Origin: a virus
Strand: one strand, 5' to 3'
IMG/VR virus record: IMGVR_UViG_3300037468_000439
Coordinates: 1 to 27,556 of that record
DNA: 27,556 nucleotides
Shown: positions 6,453 through 12,976 of the stretch, in pieces
Position numbering within the stretch: the stretch's first letter is position 1
How the letters are laid out: every line of letters starts with the position of its first letter
Notes under the pieces: model-generated
The model's database searches: none
Told to the model about the DNA's origin: nothing
Seen by the model: the letters and a program-made list of their open reading frames with translations, nothing else
Translations under genes and position numbers: made by a program

Positions 6453-6510
6453 GCGACTCTAAAAAGGCATTAGGCTCAGTGCGGCGGCAACCTTAATTTA
6501 AGGTTGCCGC
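6448..6510 (+). ncRNA. two-hairpin RNA element, copy D
   Basis: P1 is ACTGAGC (6448-6454) with GCTCAGT (6474-6480) around a 19-nt loop with CTAAAAAGGCATTAG. The GCG linker is kept. P2 pairs 6484-6494 with 6500-6510, eleven pairs, then GTTG. P2 is nearly identical to copy C, whereas P1 differs with compensating changes. The stop codon of the upstream zinc-ribbon gene lies in the 5' arm of P1. The AAA+ gene starts 44 nt after P2. Confidence 0.82.
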
Positions 6511-6554
6511 GTTGCTTGACACTAAATATCAACCCGCATAAAGGAGGATTCAAA

Positions 6555-8042
6555 ATGAACAGTCAAAAGGAATTGGTCAATGCGTTGCGAGCTGGCTTCA
6601 GTCTCTTCTATGCCAAGACTGATGAAATGGGTCGCACGGTCAGCCTGATCTGCGAGGCAGTAACTGGTTTCAAGAACAAGGCTGGCATCGCGCCATACCA
6701 GACTGTTATCTGGGACTTGGAAAAGGACAAAGATCCAGATCAGGTAATTGAAATACTGGGTAGCAAGTCTACGGTCGGAACGGTGGTTGTCGCAAAGAAC
6801 TTCAACTGGTTCCTGTTCGACGATGTTGGCAATCCAAACAAGCAATATGTCCAAAGCATCCAGAACAAGCTCAGCCTGATCAGCAGCAAGGAGTTCCGCC
6901 ATGCGCTGGTGATTGTGTCGGATGCTCCGTTTGAGAAAGCAATTCCAGAGACCCTGAAGCAAGAATTTCTGAAGATCAGTTTCAGCCTTCCGTCTCGGGA
7001 AGAAGTTGTTGGAATTTACGACTACATTGTTGAGTCGGCCAAAGAGCTGGATGGCTTTGAGATGCCGGATGATGCTGAAAAGTCATCGATCGTTGACAGT
7101 GCGGTTGGACTGACAAAGCAAAATGCCACCCAGGCAATCAGCATGGGATTAATTGCAGGCGATGGCCGTATTGATCCAAAGGTGGTGTCTTCCTTCCGAG
7201 CAGCCAAGATTGAGGATGTGGCTGGGTTGAAGGTCGGAAATTATGAGGTGCCAGAACCGCGTGGCTATGACCAAGTGAAGAAGTTTGCATTGGCTGGAGT
7301 TGACAACGACATGGCAAAGGGCATTCTACTTCTCGGTCCTCCGGGCTGTGGCAAGACGTTGTTTGCCAAGTGGCTTAGCACCCAGAGCAAGAAAATACTG
7401 ATTGAGATGGAGATGGCCAAGATGCAGGGCGAGGGTTTGTATGGCCAGGCCGAGAACGCATGGGCCAAGGCCATCGACACCGTCAAGGCAGTTGGCAAGA
7501 GTATCTTGTTTGTCGATGAAATTGAGAAGGGTCTTCCGAACCGCACCAAGGGAATTGGTGTTCAAGATCAGACTGGCCAGCGCTCAGCCAGCCAGTTCCT
7601 GAAGTTCCTGAGTGACGATCGTCCGGCTGGTTGTTATGTCATCGCCACCTGCAACGACATCAGCTCGCTGCCGCCGGAGTGGGTGAGAGCGGAACGGTGG
7701 GATTGTGCACCGTTTTTCATTGATCTTCCAAATGCGGACGAGCGGGAAGATATTTTCACTTACTACCTGAATGTCTACGACGTGAAGCCTGGCAAGCTGA
7801 CCGCAGCGGATGATTGTATGGAAGGATGGAGTGGCGCCGAGATCAAGACCGTTTGTCGGTTGGCCGCGCTTCACAAGACCAACTGTGACAAGGTCAGTCG
7901 GTATGTCATTCCAGTTAGCAAGACCATGGGCGAGTCAATTGACAGTCTCCGAGCGTGGGCAAAGGACAAGACCATTCCGGCCAGCACCAAGTTCATTGGC
8001 GCCAACGGAGAAACAAAACGGACGAGAGGGGTAGAACTATGA
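6555..8042 (+). CDS. Ycf46-like AAA+ ATPase
   Basis: The product is 495 aa. An N-terminal domain of about 220 residues is followed by an AAA+ module with Walker A GPPGCGKT (261-268), Walker B S-I-L-F-V-D-E-I (D321, E322), a sensor-1 C-N-D, and an arginine pair R-A-E-R-W-D that may supply the arginine finger. The layout matches the Ycf46 type of AAA+ proteins of cyanobacteria and phages, whose function is poorly known. It is not a clamp-loader or MCM-type protein. ATG 6555 follows AAAGGAGG; the upstream in-frame ATG at 6504 falls in the P2 stem of RNA element copy D. The stop overlaps the start of the next gene. Confidence 0.85.
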   Translation: MNSQKELVNALRAGFSLFYAKTDEMGRTVSLICEAVTGFKNKAGIAPYQTVIWDLEKDKDPDQVIEILGSKSTVGTVVVAKNFNWFLFDDVGNPNKQYVQSIQNKLSLISSKEFRHALVIVSDAPFEKAIPETLKQEFLKISFSLPSREEVVGIYDYIVESAKELDGFEMPDDAEKSSIVDSAVGLTKQNATQAISMGLIAGDGRIDPKVVSSFRAAKIEDVAGLKVGNYEVPEPRGYDQVKKFALAGVDNDMAKGILLLGPPGCGKTLFAKWLSTQSKKILIEMEMAKMQGEGLYGQAENAWAKAIDTVKAVGKSILFVDEIEKGLPNRTKGIGVQDQTGQRSASQFLKFLSDDRPAGCYVIATCNDISSLPPEWVRAERWDCAPFFIDLPNADEREDIFTYYLNVYDVKPGKLTAADDCMEGWSGAEIKTVCRLAALHKTNCDKVSRYVIPVSKTMGESIDSLRAWAKDKTIPASTKFIGANGETKRTRGVEL

Positions 8043-8176
8043 AAATGTATCGTGGACGAGTCCGAAATGACCGCAATGACCGCCAGCGACTTATCAGTCA
8101 GATTGTTGGCTACGTCTTTCTTCTGGCAGCGATGCTGATGACGCTGATTGTTTTGTCCATCGTCGGAGCGATGTAA
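8039..8176 (+). CDS. small single-pass membrane protein
   Basis: The product is 45 aa, starting at ATG 8039 overlapping the stop of the AAA+ gene (ATGA), with GAGAGGGG upstream. The first 20 residues are rich in arginine. Residues 22-45 form one hydrophobic segment that reaches the C-terminus. The orientation is likely N-in. Its last codons form the 5' arm of P1 in RNA element copy E. Function unknown; an inner-membrane anchor or regulator is possible. Confidence 0.6.
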   Translation: MKMYRGRVRNDRNDRQRLISQIVGYVFLLAAMLMTLIVLSIVGAM

Positions 8177-8224
8177 AATAGGCCATCAGGCTCCGAGCGG
8201 CAGCGCTGAAGGAGGCAGCGCTGC
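8163..8224 (+). ncRNA. two-hairpin RNA element, copy E
   Basis: P1 is TCGGAGC (8163-8169) with GCTCCGA (8190-8196) around a 20-nt loop with TAAAATAGG and CATCAG. The GCG linker is present. P2 pairs 8200-8207 with 8217-8224 (GCAGCGCT/AGCGCTGC), then GTTGG. The P2 loop is GAAGGAGGC, which exposes a ribosome-binding-like GGAGG, unlike the other copies. The upstream stop TAA lies in the P1 loop. The next ATG is 31-37 nt downstream. Confidence 0.78.
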
Positions 8225-8261
8225 GTTGGCAGTTCAACCCTTACAACGGAGGAAGATGCTT

Positions 8262-8477
8262 ATGGTGATGAAGGGTGAGACAATACTCACTGGGGCTTTA
8301 GTCTATTGCGATCGATGTAAGACTGAGCCAAAGTGGGGAATTTACAAGTCAGGTGCTGGGTGGTATGTTGGGACTTTCTGCAACTGCGGCCCATACAGCC
8401 GTGAATCCCAATACTATCCGACAAAGGAAGCAGTTGAAGAAAACTACAGCAATCTGCTGTGGAGGAAAAATGACTAA
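8262..8477 (+). CDS. small zinc-knuckle protein, Lar-like pattern
   Basis: Three in-frame ATG codons (8256, 8262, 8268) follow GGAGG at 8248-8252. 8262 gives the best spacing, making 71 aa. The product has Y-C-D-R-C-K and F-C-N-C-G, a probable zinc site, then an aromatic segment ending in T-K-E-A-V-E-E-N-Y. The layout (CxxC, W-x-V, CxC, T-x-E-A, W) recalls small restriction-alleviation Lar-type zinc proteins, but this is a pattern resemblance only. RNA element copy E lies upstream and the next gene overlaps its end by 8 nt. Confidence 0.55.
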   Translation: MVMKGETILTGALVYCDRCKTEPKWGIYKSGAGWYVGTFCNCGPYSRESQYYPTKEAVEENYSNLLWRKND

Positions 8478-8613
8478 GAATGGCGACCGCCGCGTGCGAC
8501 GTGTGATTGTTATTATGGAGAAGGCGCAAAAACCAACACCAGACAAATTGGTTAGACGGTTAGTTGCTATGGTTAGGACAGTTAGGAATCGCAAAACTAT
8601 GTTTTACTTTTAG
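8470..8613 (+). CDS. small very basic 47-aa protein
   Basis: ATG 8470 has GGAGG five bases upstream and overlaps the previous gene by 8 nt. The product has some 13 lysine or arginine residues, including a K-N-G-D-R-R-V-R-R N-terminal part, and few acidic ones. Nucleic-acid binding is plausible. No family is recognised. The gene is followed by 44 nt of leader with a strong GAGGAGG for the next gene. Confidence 0.5.
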   Translation: MTKNGDRRVRRVIVIMEKAQKPTPDKLVRRLVAMVRTVRNRKTMFYF

Positions 8614-8657
8614 CTCAAAACACAGTAAACTAAGAAAAGGTTGAGAGGAGGCCCGCA

Positions 8658-8966
8658 ATGCCATGTTACACTGTTCAACTCACCACTGTTGAGTTCAAAG
8701 CCAAGCATTCTGATATTTTGGAAAAGGCACTTGAGGCATTGAGCTTGAGCTACAGTTACCTTAACAACAATCAAATCTCAATCATCGGAAGCTATCTCAC
8801 GATCGACCTGGCCAATCAGAAAGTTAGGATGGCCAGAAATGAAACGTCCCTTGTCAACCGCATCAAGCAAGAGTACAGCAAGCAGGCAATTCAACTGGCT
8901 GCAGCCAAGAACAAATGGATTGTCAAAAAACTGGCCGACAACAAGTTGGCCCTGAGGAGGTTTTAG
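8658..8966 (+). CDS. DUF1257/Ycf35-like protein
   Basis: The product is 102 aa, ATG 8658, with GAGAGGAGG upstream. The sequence reads as a short relative of the DUF1257 (Ycf35) group: an M-P-C-Y-T-V-Q start, a helix with L-E-K-A-L-E-A-L, a strand with I-I-G-S-Y-L-T-I-D-L, then V-N-R-I-K-Q-E-Y-S-K-Q and a basic C-terminal part ending in L-R-R-F. Its activity is unknown. In this window it stands near a Ycf46-like ATPase, and both families are chloroplast/cyanobacterial ycf types. The next gene starts 2 nt after its stop. Confidence 0.55.
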   Translation: MPCYTVQLTTVEFKAKHSDILEKALEALSLSYSYLNNNQISIIGSYLTIDLANQKVRMARNETSLVNRIKQEYSKQAIQLAAAKNKWIVKKLADNKLALRRF

Positions 8967-8967
8967 C

Positions 8968-9180
8968 ATGGACCAGATCAATGTGGAAGTTCTTGAAGAT
9001 GGAACTGTCTCGGTCTCCACCGAGTCAATCAGCGCTGCAGCGCACTTCAGCGCGGATCAGCTGCTGGATGAGATTGCGGAGATGGTGGGCGGCATGACAA
9101 CTAAGACACCCAAGGAAAACAAGTTTTGGAAGAACCACACGGTGGCACTTCACGGGAAGATTAAAAAGGTAGGTGCCTGA
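8968..9180 (+). CDS. small partner protein of the DUF1257-like gene
   Basis: The product is 70 aa, ATG 8968, with GAGGAGG inside the previous gene. The N-terminal part has V-E-V-L-E-D-G-T-V-S-V, a short beta hairpin followed by an acidic helix (S-A-D-Q-L-L-D-E-I). The C-terminus is lysine rich. Similar small proteins commonly follow DUF1257-type genes, so the two may act together (from memory, not shown). The last codons take part in a hairpin resembling P1 of the two-hairpin element. Confidence 0.55.
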   Translation: MDQINVEVLEDGTVSVSTESISAAAHFSADQLLDEIAEMVGGMTTKTPKENKFWKNHTVALHGKIKKVGA

Positions 9181-9241
9181 AAGAGTTTGTTCCCAATGGA
9201 TGGAAGTAAGTTGAGTGCTTGCTTCCATCAATGAGAACAAA
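9144..9241 (+). ncRNA. possible divergent sixth two-hairpin element
   Basis: A first hairpin pairs GGCACTT (9144-9150) with AGGTGCC (9171-9177) around a 20-nt loop that contains GATTAAAAAGG. A second, longer hairpin pairs TTTGTTC (9186-9192) with GAACAAA (9235-9241) and, inside it, GATGGAAG (9199-9206) with CTTCCATC (9222-9229). The order (7-bp stem, about 20-nt A-rich loop, then a strong stem before a leader) matches the five copies upstream, but the GCG linker and GTTG are missing and the loop words are shifted. Confidence 0.45.
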
Positions 9242-9283
9242 GTCCCGCAACCAAAAACAACCAACCAAAAGAGGAGAGGAACT

Positions 9284-10216
9284 ATGGGAAAAGCAAAGAT
9301 CAAAGGAAAGACGGGTGGGGAAGACGTTGCCGATCGCGCCTTCTCCGATGGTATTTTGATTTATGTTGACATTAGAATGTGGGGAGCAAGTGCTCGGCTT
9401 GATTCCTCGGTGCTGAGAGACCTTGGAATCAAGGATCAGGAAATCCTTGACCAGGTTGATGCAGTGCGCTCGTTGCTGACTCCGGAAGGGAATGCGTTGC
9501 TGAATGAGTACCGCGTTGTTCGCAACGAGGTGAAGGGTTGGATCTACAGAAACAGTCTTCCGTTCCCGGTAGATGGATTTGTCTTCCTGCCAAAGGATCT
9601 GATCGAGCGGACAGACAATTACCTCAAGCAGCGCCAGGAAGAGGCGCAGGCAATTGTTGAGACCTTTGTTCCGAAGATCAAGCAGTTGGAAGCGGATTAT
9701 GCAACAAAGTTCCCGCAGTTGTATGACCAAAAGAAATACCCCAGCGAGGAAGTGCTGCGGCGCCACTTTACGTTCCGCTGGAGCTTCCGAGTTTTCACTC
9801 CTCCGTCTGAGGAAGCTAAGCTGCTGCCGCCCAGCGTGTATCGTGAAGAGGTGGAGCGATTTCGTCAGGACATCAGCAAGATGCGAGAGATGACACTCAA
9901 CGCAGTTGGCAATGCCCTGATTGAGCGGGTCGCTGCGTTGAGCAAGCAGTGCGAAAACGATGAAGTCAAGACTCAGACAATCGAGGCGATGAAGAACTTC
10001 CTTGAGAAGTTTGACAACCTGTTCAGTGGCTTCGTCAACGAGGACAAATTGAGAAAGTTGATCGGCGAGGTGAAGGAATATATGGATGGCACCGACGCTG
10101 CCATGCTGGGTGCGGACGAGACCTTCCGCACCGTGGTTGGAAACAAGATGAGGGAAGTGGCTGCTGAGATAAAGACAGTTCCTGGCCTGCAGTTGAAACG
10201 GGCATTTGAACTTTAA
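9284..10216 (+). CDS. DUF3150-like phage protein
   Basis: The product is 310 aa. ATG 9284 follows GAGGAGAGG and an A/C-rich leader. The protein is mostly helical. It contains R-N-S-L-P-F-P-V-D-G-F-V-F-L-P near residue 90, then long helices with coiled-coil character and an F-R-W-S-F-R-V-F segment. This resembles the DUF3150 family seen in phages next to AAA+ or von Willebrand genes. Activity is unknown. The upstream leader is shared with the histone-like and ssDNA-binding genes, so it may be highly expressed. Confidence 0.5.
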   Translation: MGKAKIKGKTGGEDVADRAFSDGILIYVDIRMWGASARLDSSVLRDLGIKDQEILDQVDAVRSLLTPEGNALLNEYRVVRNEVKGWIYRNSLPFPVDGFVFLPKDLIERTDNYLKQRQEEAQAIVETFVPKIKQLEADYATKFPQLYDQKKYPSEEVLRRHFTFRWSFRVFTPPSEEAKLLPPSVYREEVERFRQDISKMREMTLNAVGNALIERVAALSKQCENDEVKTQTIEAMKNFLEKFDNLFSGFVNEDKLRKLIGEVKEYMDGTDAAMLGADETFRTVVGNKMREVAAEIKTVPGLQLKRAFEL

Positions 10217-10238
10217 CCAAAAAGGAGGTGGAAAAGTA

Positions 10239-10862
10239 ATGGCAAGATCAGTTCCTGTTAGAAGGCGATACAGAAAAAGAAAAACAGATTACAACGATGA
10301 ACTGTTTGTTTCAGCAACAAAGATCATCAAGAGTTTGGCAAATCGGTATGGGCAGTTCCTGGCACCCACTGCGCTGTTTACTCGCGATGATCTGGAGCAA
10401 GAAGGTTGGGAAGTTTTTATCAAGCTGATGCGTAAAAGGTACAATTCTGATCGAGCAAAAATAACAACCCTTCTTTACAGCTCAGTGATGAAGCGCTACA
10501 ACAGCATTCTGCGGTACGAGAGCCAGAAGGGTCGATCGCAGCCAAGGGCCGACTTTGAATCGGTGATCAGCGAGGCGAGCGTTGATTCGAATCACCAAGA
10601 TCACGCTGCTATGCTGATGCAGGCACTTGAGGCCTTCGCTCAGGTGAATATACGCTTTGCTCAGCTCTTAGTTGATGGCCCAGCGCCAGCGCTGTTGGCA
10701 GAGGCGCGAGCGCTGGCGCGCTTGCGGTGTGCCAAGCGTGGAATTGATCCCGCAACGCACGCATTGATAATCACCCCAAAGTTCATTCGGAACTTCTTTG
10801 CAGAGAACTTCCGAGCGCTTGATGTTGACTTGCTTCAAAGATTGGCGAATAACTATTTGTAG
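10239..10862 (+). CDS. sigma-70 region-2-like factor
   Basis: The product is 207 aa. ATG 10239 has AAAGGAGG ten bases upstream. After a very basic N-terminus (residues 1-17), residues about 45-100 read as sigma region 2: F-T-R-D-D-L-E-Q-E-G-W-E-V-F, then a helix with T-T-L-L-Y-S-S-V-M-K-R-Y-N-S-I-L-R-Y-E, the core-binding and -10-recognition part. Region 4 is not evident; the C-terminal half is helical but lacks a clear helix-turn-helix. It could be a phage sigma or sigma-like factor directing RNA polymerase to phage promoters. The 15-base repeat found twice between genes shares its first 12 bases with the end of this gene. Confidence 0.6.
   Translation: MARSVPVRRRYRKRKTDYNDELFVSATKIIKSLANRYGQFLAPTALFTRDDLEQEGWEVFIKLMRKRYNSDRAKITTLLYSSVMKRYNSILRYESQKGRSQPRADFESVISEASVDSNHQDHAAMLMQALEAFAQVNIRFAQLLVDGPAPALLAEARALARLRCAKRGIDPATHALIITPKFIRNFFAENFRALDVDLLQRLANNYL
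10843..10854 (+). repeat. 12-base partial copy of the intergenic repeat, in the sigma-like gene
   Basis: The sequence TGGCGAATAACT lies in the last codons of the sigma-like gene. It matches the first 12 bases of the 15-mer found at 12892 and 21480. Being inside a gene it may be chance, or a remnant of a moved 3' end. Confidence 0.5.
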
Positions 10863-10918
10863 ATTTTAGAAATGATGAACCTAACCCAACAACCAAAAAC
10901 AAAAGAGGAGAGGACACC

Positions 10919-11698
10919 ATGGGAATGACACTGAAAGAAATGAAGATCAACGTTGGCAAGGCTGATCGACTGGCGGTTCTGGCAACTGAGCTCGGAATTG
11001 AACCGGAAGACGGCCAGAGCGAGCACGATGTGGCGGAGGCCATGATGGCCGCCATCAACTCCAAAGACGACACCCAGTGGGAAGCAATGACGTCCGACCT
11101 GAAGGAGTGGAGCAACACCATCAACGCGGCAAAGAAGCTCTACAAGGAGCAGCTGGCAAAGACTGACAAGAAGGCGACTGCCGCCACCAAGAAGGCGACT
11201 GCCGCCACCAAGAAGGCGACTCCCAAGGCGGCTGCGGGAGCGTCCGCATCCAAGGCGAAGAAGGCACCTGCTCCGACTCCGGCAGCCAAGAAAGCGACTC
11301 CCAAGGCAACACCGAAAGCCCAGACGGTGGTGGAACCGAAAAAGGCTGTTCCGGCCAAGCCCACCAGGGAAGAGCTGGCTGCGTTGAAGGCCGATGCAAA
11401 GGCCAAGGTGGCAGGTGGTTTCAAGAAGGCAGGACCGAGCGGAATGTGGAGAGATGGCACCCCTGCCTACCAGGCGATCCTGGTTCTAAAGGACAGCGGC
11501 AAAGAGGGCATCACGATCGAAAAAGCGCTGAAGATCTTTGAGGCGCGGCTGAAGAAGGCCAAGCTGGAGTCGCCCAACCCGTTGGCTCGCCTGAGCATCA
11601 TCTTCCGAGACGCGGTGGCCAAGCGTGGGTTTGCCACCAAGGTTGATGACAAGTTTGTTCCGACCGAGAAGCTTCTGAAAGTTGATGTGGCAGCGTAA
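10919..11698 (+). CDS. histone H1-like protein with lysine/alanine-rich linker
   Basis: The product is 259 aa, ATG 10919 after AGGAGAGG. It has three parts: an acidic helical N-terminal domain (1-80), a lysine/alanine/proline/threonine-rich linker like eukaryotic H1 or bacterial Hc/HU tails (about 80-150), and a C-terminal domain (about 165-255) with T-P-A-Y-Q-A-I-L-V-L and I-I-F-R-D-A-V-A-K-R-G-F that looks like a winged helix. DNA compaction or architectural binding is likely. The linker DNA contains a 21-bp tandem repeat. It is followed by a strong terminator, so it closes the left operon. Confidence 0.65.
   Translation: MGMTLKEMKINVGKADRLAVLATELGIEPEDGQSEHDVAEAMMAAINSKDDTQWEAMTSDLKEWSNTINAAKKLYKEQLAKTDKKATAATKKATAATKKATPKAAAGASASKAKKAPAPTPAAKKATPKATPKAQTVVEPKKAVPAKPTREELAALKADAKAKVAGGFKKAGPSGMWRDGTPAYQAILVLKDSGKEGITIEKALKIFEARLKKAKLESPNPLARLSIIFRDAVAKRGFATKVDDKFVPTEKLLKVDVAA
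11168..11221 (+). repeat. 21-bp tandem repeat within the histone-like gene
   Basis: Two complete 21-bp units, 11168-11188 and 11189-11209, and the first 12 bases of a third encode the peptide K-K-A-T-A-A-T twice plus K-K-A-T. The copies are identical, which suggests recent duplication by slippage and possible length variation of the basic linker between relatives. Confidence 0.85.
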
Positions 11699-11734
11699 AA
11701 AGAGAACACGTCATGGCCGATAAATTTAAGCGCT

Positions 11735-11835
11735 CGTCCCAACGAGACAACAGTGGCTGCTACGGCTGCTGCTGCTATCTGTTACTCAGACCGCAAAAGG
11801 CTGAGTAACAGGTCTCGTTGGGACGATTTTTTTTT
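11735..11835 (+). terminator. strong branched intrinsic terminator
   Basis: The outer stem 11735-11748 pairs perfectly with 11812-11825 (14 bp). Inside it, 11779-11789 pairs with 11801-11811 (11 bp) around an 11-nt loop, directly stacked on the outer 3' arm. A nine-T run follows (11827-11835). The 30 nt between the two 5' arms hold GCTGCTGCTGCT-type repeats. This ends the histone-like operon. It is only 31 nt before the next ATG, so the FAD enzyme gene must depend on read-through or on regulated termination. Confidence 0.88.
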
Positions 11836-11866
11836 GCTCAATTTTCAGCAGTCAACAGGAGACAGA

Positions 11867-12883
11867 ATGAAGGAAAAAATACACACTGACTTCTTGATTC
11901 TTGGAGCAGGATTGGCTGGCACCATGATGGCAAGAATCTTGGCTGACCACAATCCAGAGTCAAAAAGAATTGTTGTGGTTGATCAACGCCCAACCCAAAA
12001 CACAAAGAATCACTGGGCACTGCTGCGCTTCCGAGACCTTGAGACGGCGCGAGCGTTGGGTGTTGGAGTGGAGGAAATTGAGGTAGAAAAAGCGGTATAC
12101 TGGCACGGCCAATTGCACTATGCCGCCGACATCACCATGAACAATACCTACTCTCTCAAGGCCTACGGCAATTTGGCAAATCGCAGCTTGAAGCACCTTG
12201 GAATCACAAAGCGCTACTTGCCTCTCAGCACCCCAGCACCACTGAACTGTGAATGGGGCTACACAGTCAAAAGAATTGAGCCTGGGCTTGTCACTACAGA
12301 AGACGCCCACGGGACGGAATGTGAGATCGAATACGAGATCTGTATTTCGACTCTTCCAATGAGCACCTTACTTTGGGTGACCAGAGGAGTTGAGTTCCCA
12401 AAAGTGGAATGGCAAAGTGAACCCATCTCGGTGTTCCGAAAGAAGGTGAACAAGATACGATGTGAGGTCAATCAGACGATCTACTTCCCTGAGTCAAGGT
12501 TCAACATCTATCGCGCTACACTGGAGCGGGGATTGTTTATCATTGAATATATGGATATGGGAACAGAAAGTCCGATCGACGAGTTTGAAGAAGTCATTGG
12601 TTGCTTTGGTCTTCCCTTTTCAAGATCACTGTTTGATGAGGTTGAGCCAAAAGACTTCCACATTCAGGAGTACGGTAAAATTGTCGACATGGATGACAGC
12701 CTGAGGCGTGAGATTATTTATCAGCTAACAGATCAGTTTAACATTTACAGCGTTGGACGATTTGCCACATGGCGACCGCTGCGCGCCGATCAACTTGTTA
12801 AGGATGTGTACAAGGTAGAGAGGATGATAAAGCAAGGCCAAGCAAGAACCAAGTATGAAAGACGCTTGAATAAAGGAGCTTGA
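11867..12883 (+). CDS. FAD-dependent oxidoreductase (UDP-galactopyranose mutase/amine oxidase type)
   Basis: The product is 338 aa. A dinucleotide-binding motif I-L-G-A-G-L-A-G-T-M stands at residues 11-20. The C-terminal segment I-Y-S-V-G-R-F-A-T-W-R-P with a following L-V-K-D-V-Y-K-V helix matches the FAD-closing motif of NAD(P)-binding Rossmann/UDP-galactopyranose-mutase-like flavoproteins. The substrate is not known. ATG 11867 follows CAGGAGA by seven bases; an in-frame ATG at 11753 lies inside the terminator hairpin and is rejected. It opens the block that leads through ThyX and the glycosyltransferase to the radical SAM enzyme. Confidence 0.75.
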   Translation: MKEKIHTDFLILGAGLAGTMMARILADHNPESKRIVVVDQRPTQNTKNHWALLRFRDLETARALGVGVEEIEVEKAVYWHGQLHYAADITMNNTYSLKAYGNLANRSLKHLGITKRYLPLSTPAPLNCEWGYTVKRIEPGLVTTEDAHGTECEIEYEICISTLPMSTLLWVTRGVEFPKVEWQSEPISVFRKKVNKIRCEVNQTIYFPESRFNIYRATLERGLFIIEYMDMGTESPIDEFEEVIGCFGLPFSRSLFDEVEPKDFHIQEYGKIVDMDDSLRREIIYQLTDQFNIYSVGRFATWRPLRADQLVKDVYKVERMIKQGQARTKYERRLNKGA

Positions 12884-12891
12884 TGATCTGT

Positions 12892-12906
12892 TGGCGAATA
12901 ACTTAA
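12892..12906 (+). repeat. intergenic 15-mer, copy 1
   Basis: TGGCGAATAACTTAA stands in the gap between the FAD enzyme gene and thyX, and an identical copy is at 21480-21494. A 15-base exact repeat confined to two short gaps suggests a binding site or a phage promoter element. Confidence 0.6.
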
Positions 12907-12925
12907 ATACAGACATATGGTCCGA

Positions 12926-12954
12926 TTGTCATACACCAAAACCTAAACCATAAT
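12926..12954 (+). promoter_or_regulatory. sigma70-type promoter upstream of thyX
   Basis: TTGTCA (12926-12931) and CATAAT (12949-12954) are separated by exactly 17 nt, each one mismatch from consensus. Transcription would start near 12961, 16 nt before the thyX ATG. It lies in one of the few gaps between genes in this region and would serve thyX and the operon that follows. Confidence 0.6.
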
Positions 12955-12976
12955 ATATCTGTGAGGACGTGTCGCC

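Noticed and set aside
4201-8224. Repeated elements as a CRISPR array or transposon ends
   Set aside because: The copies are 0.4-1.7 kb apart with genes between them, no direct repeats of fixed length and no transposase or cas gene. They are RNA hairpins with varying stems.
4201-8224. Two-hairpin elements as intrinsic terminators or as leader-peptide genes
   Set aside because: None has a T-run after the second stem. The TTG in the conserved GCGTTG opens frames that stop at different points or run into the gene, with no shared peptide.
11753-11866. N-terminal extension of the FAD enzyme from ATG 11753
   Set aside because: It would read through the terminator hairpin and its T-run. ATG 11867 has a good binding site and the flavoprotein fold starts there.
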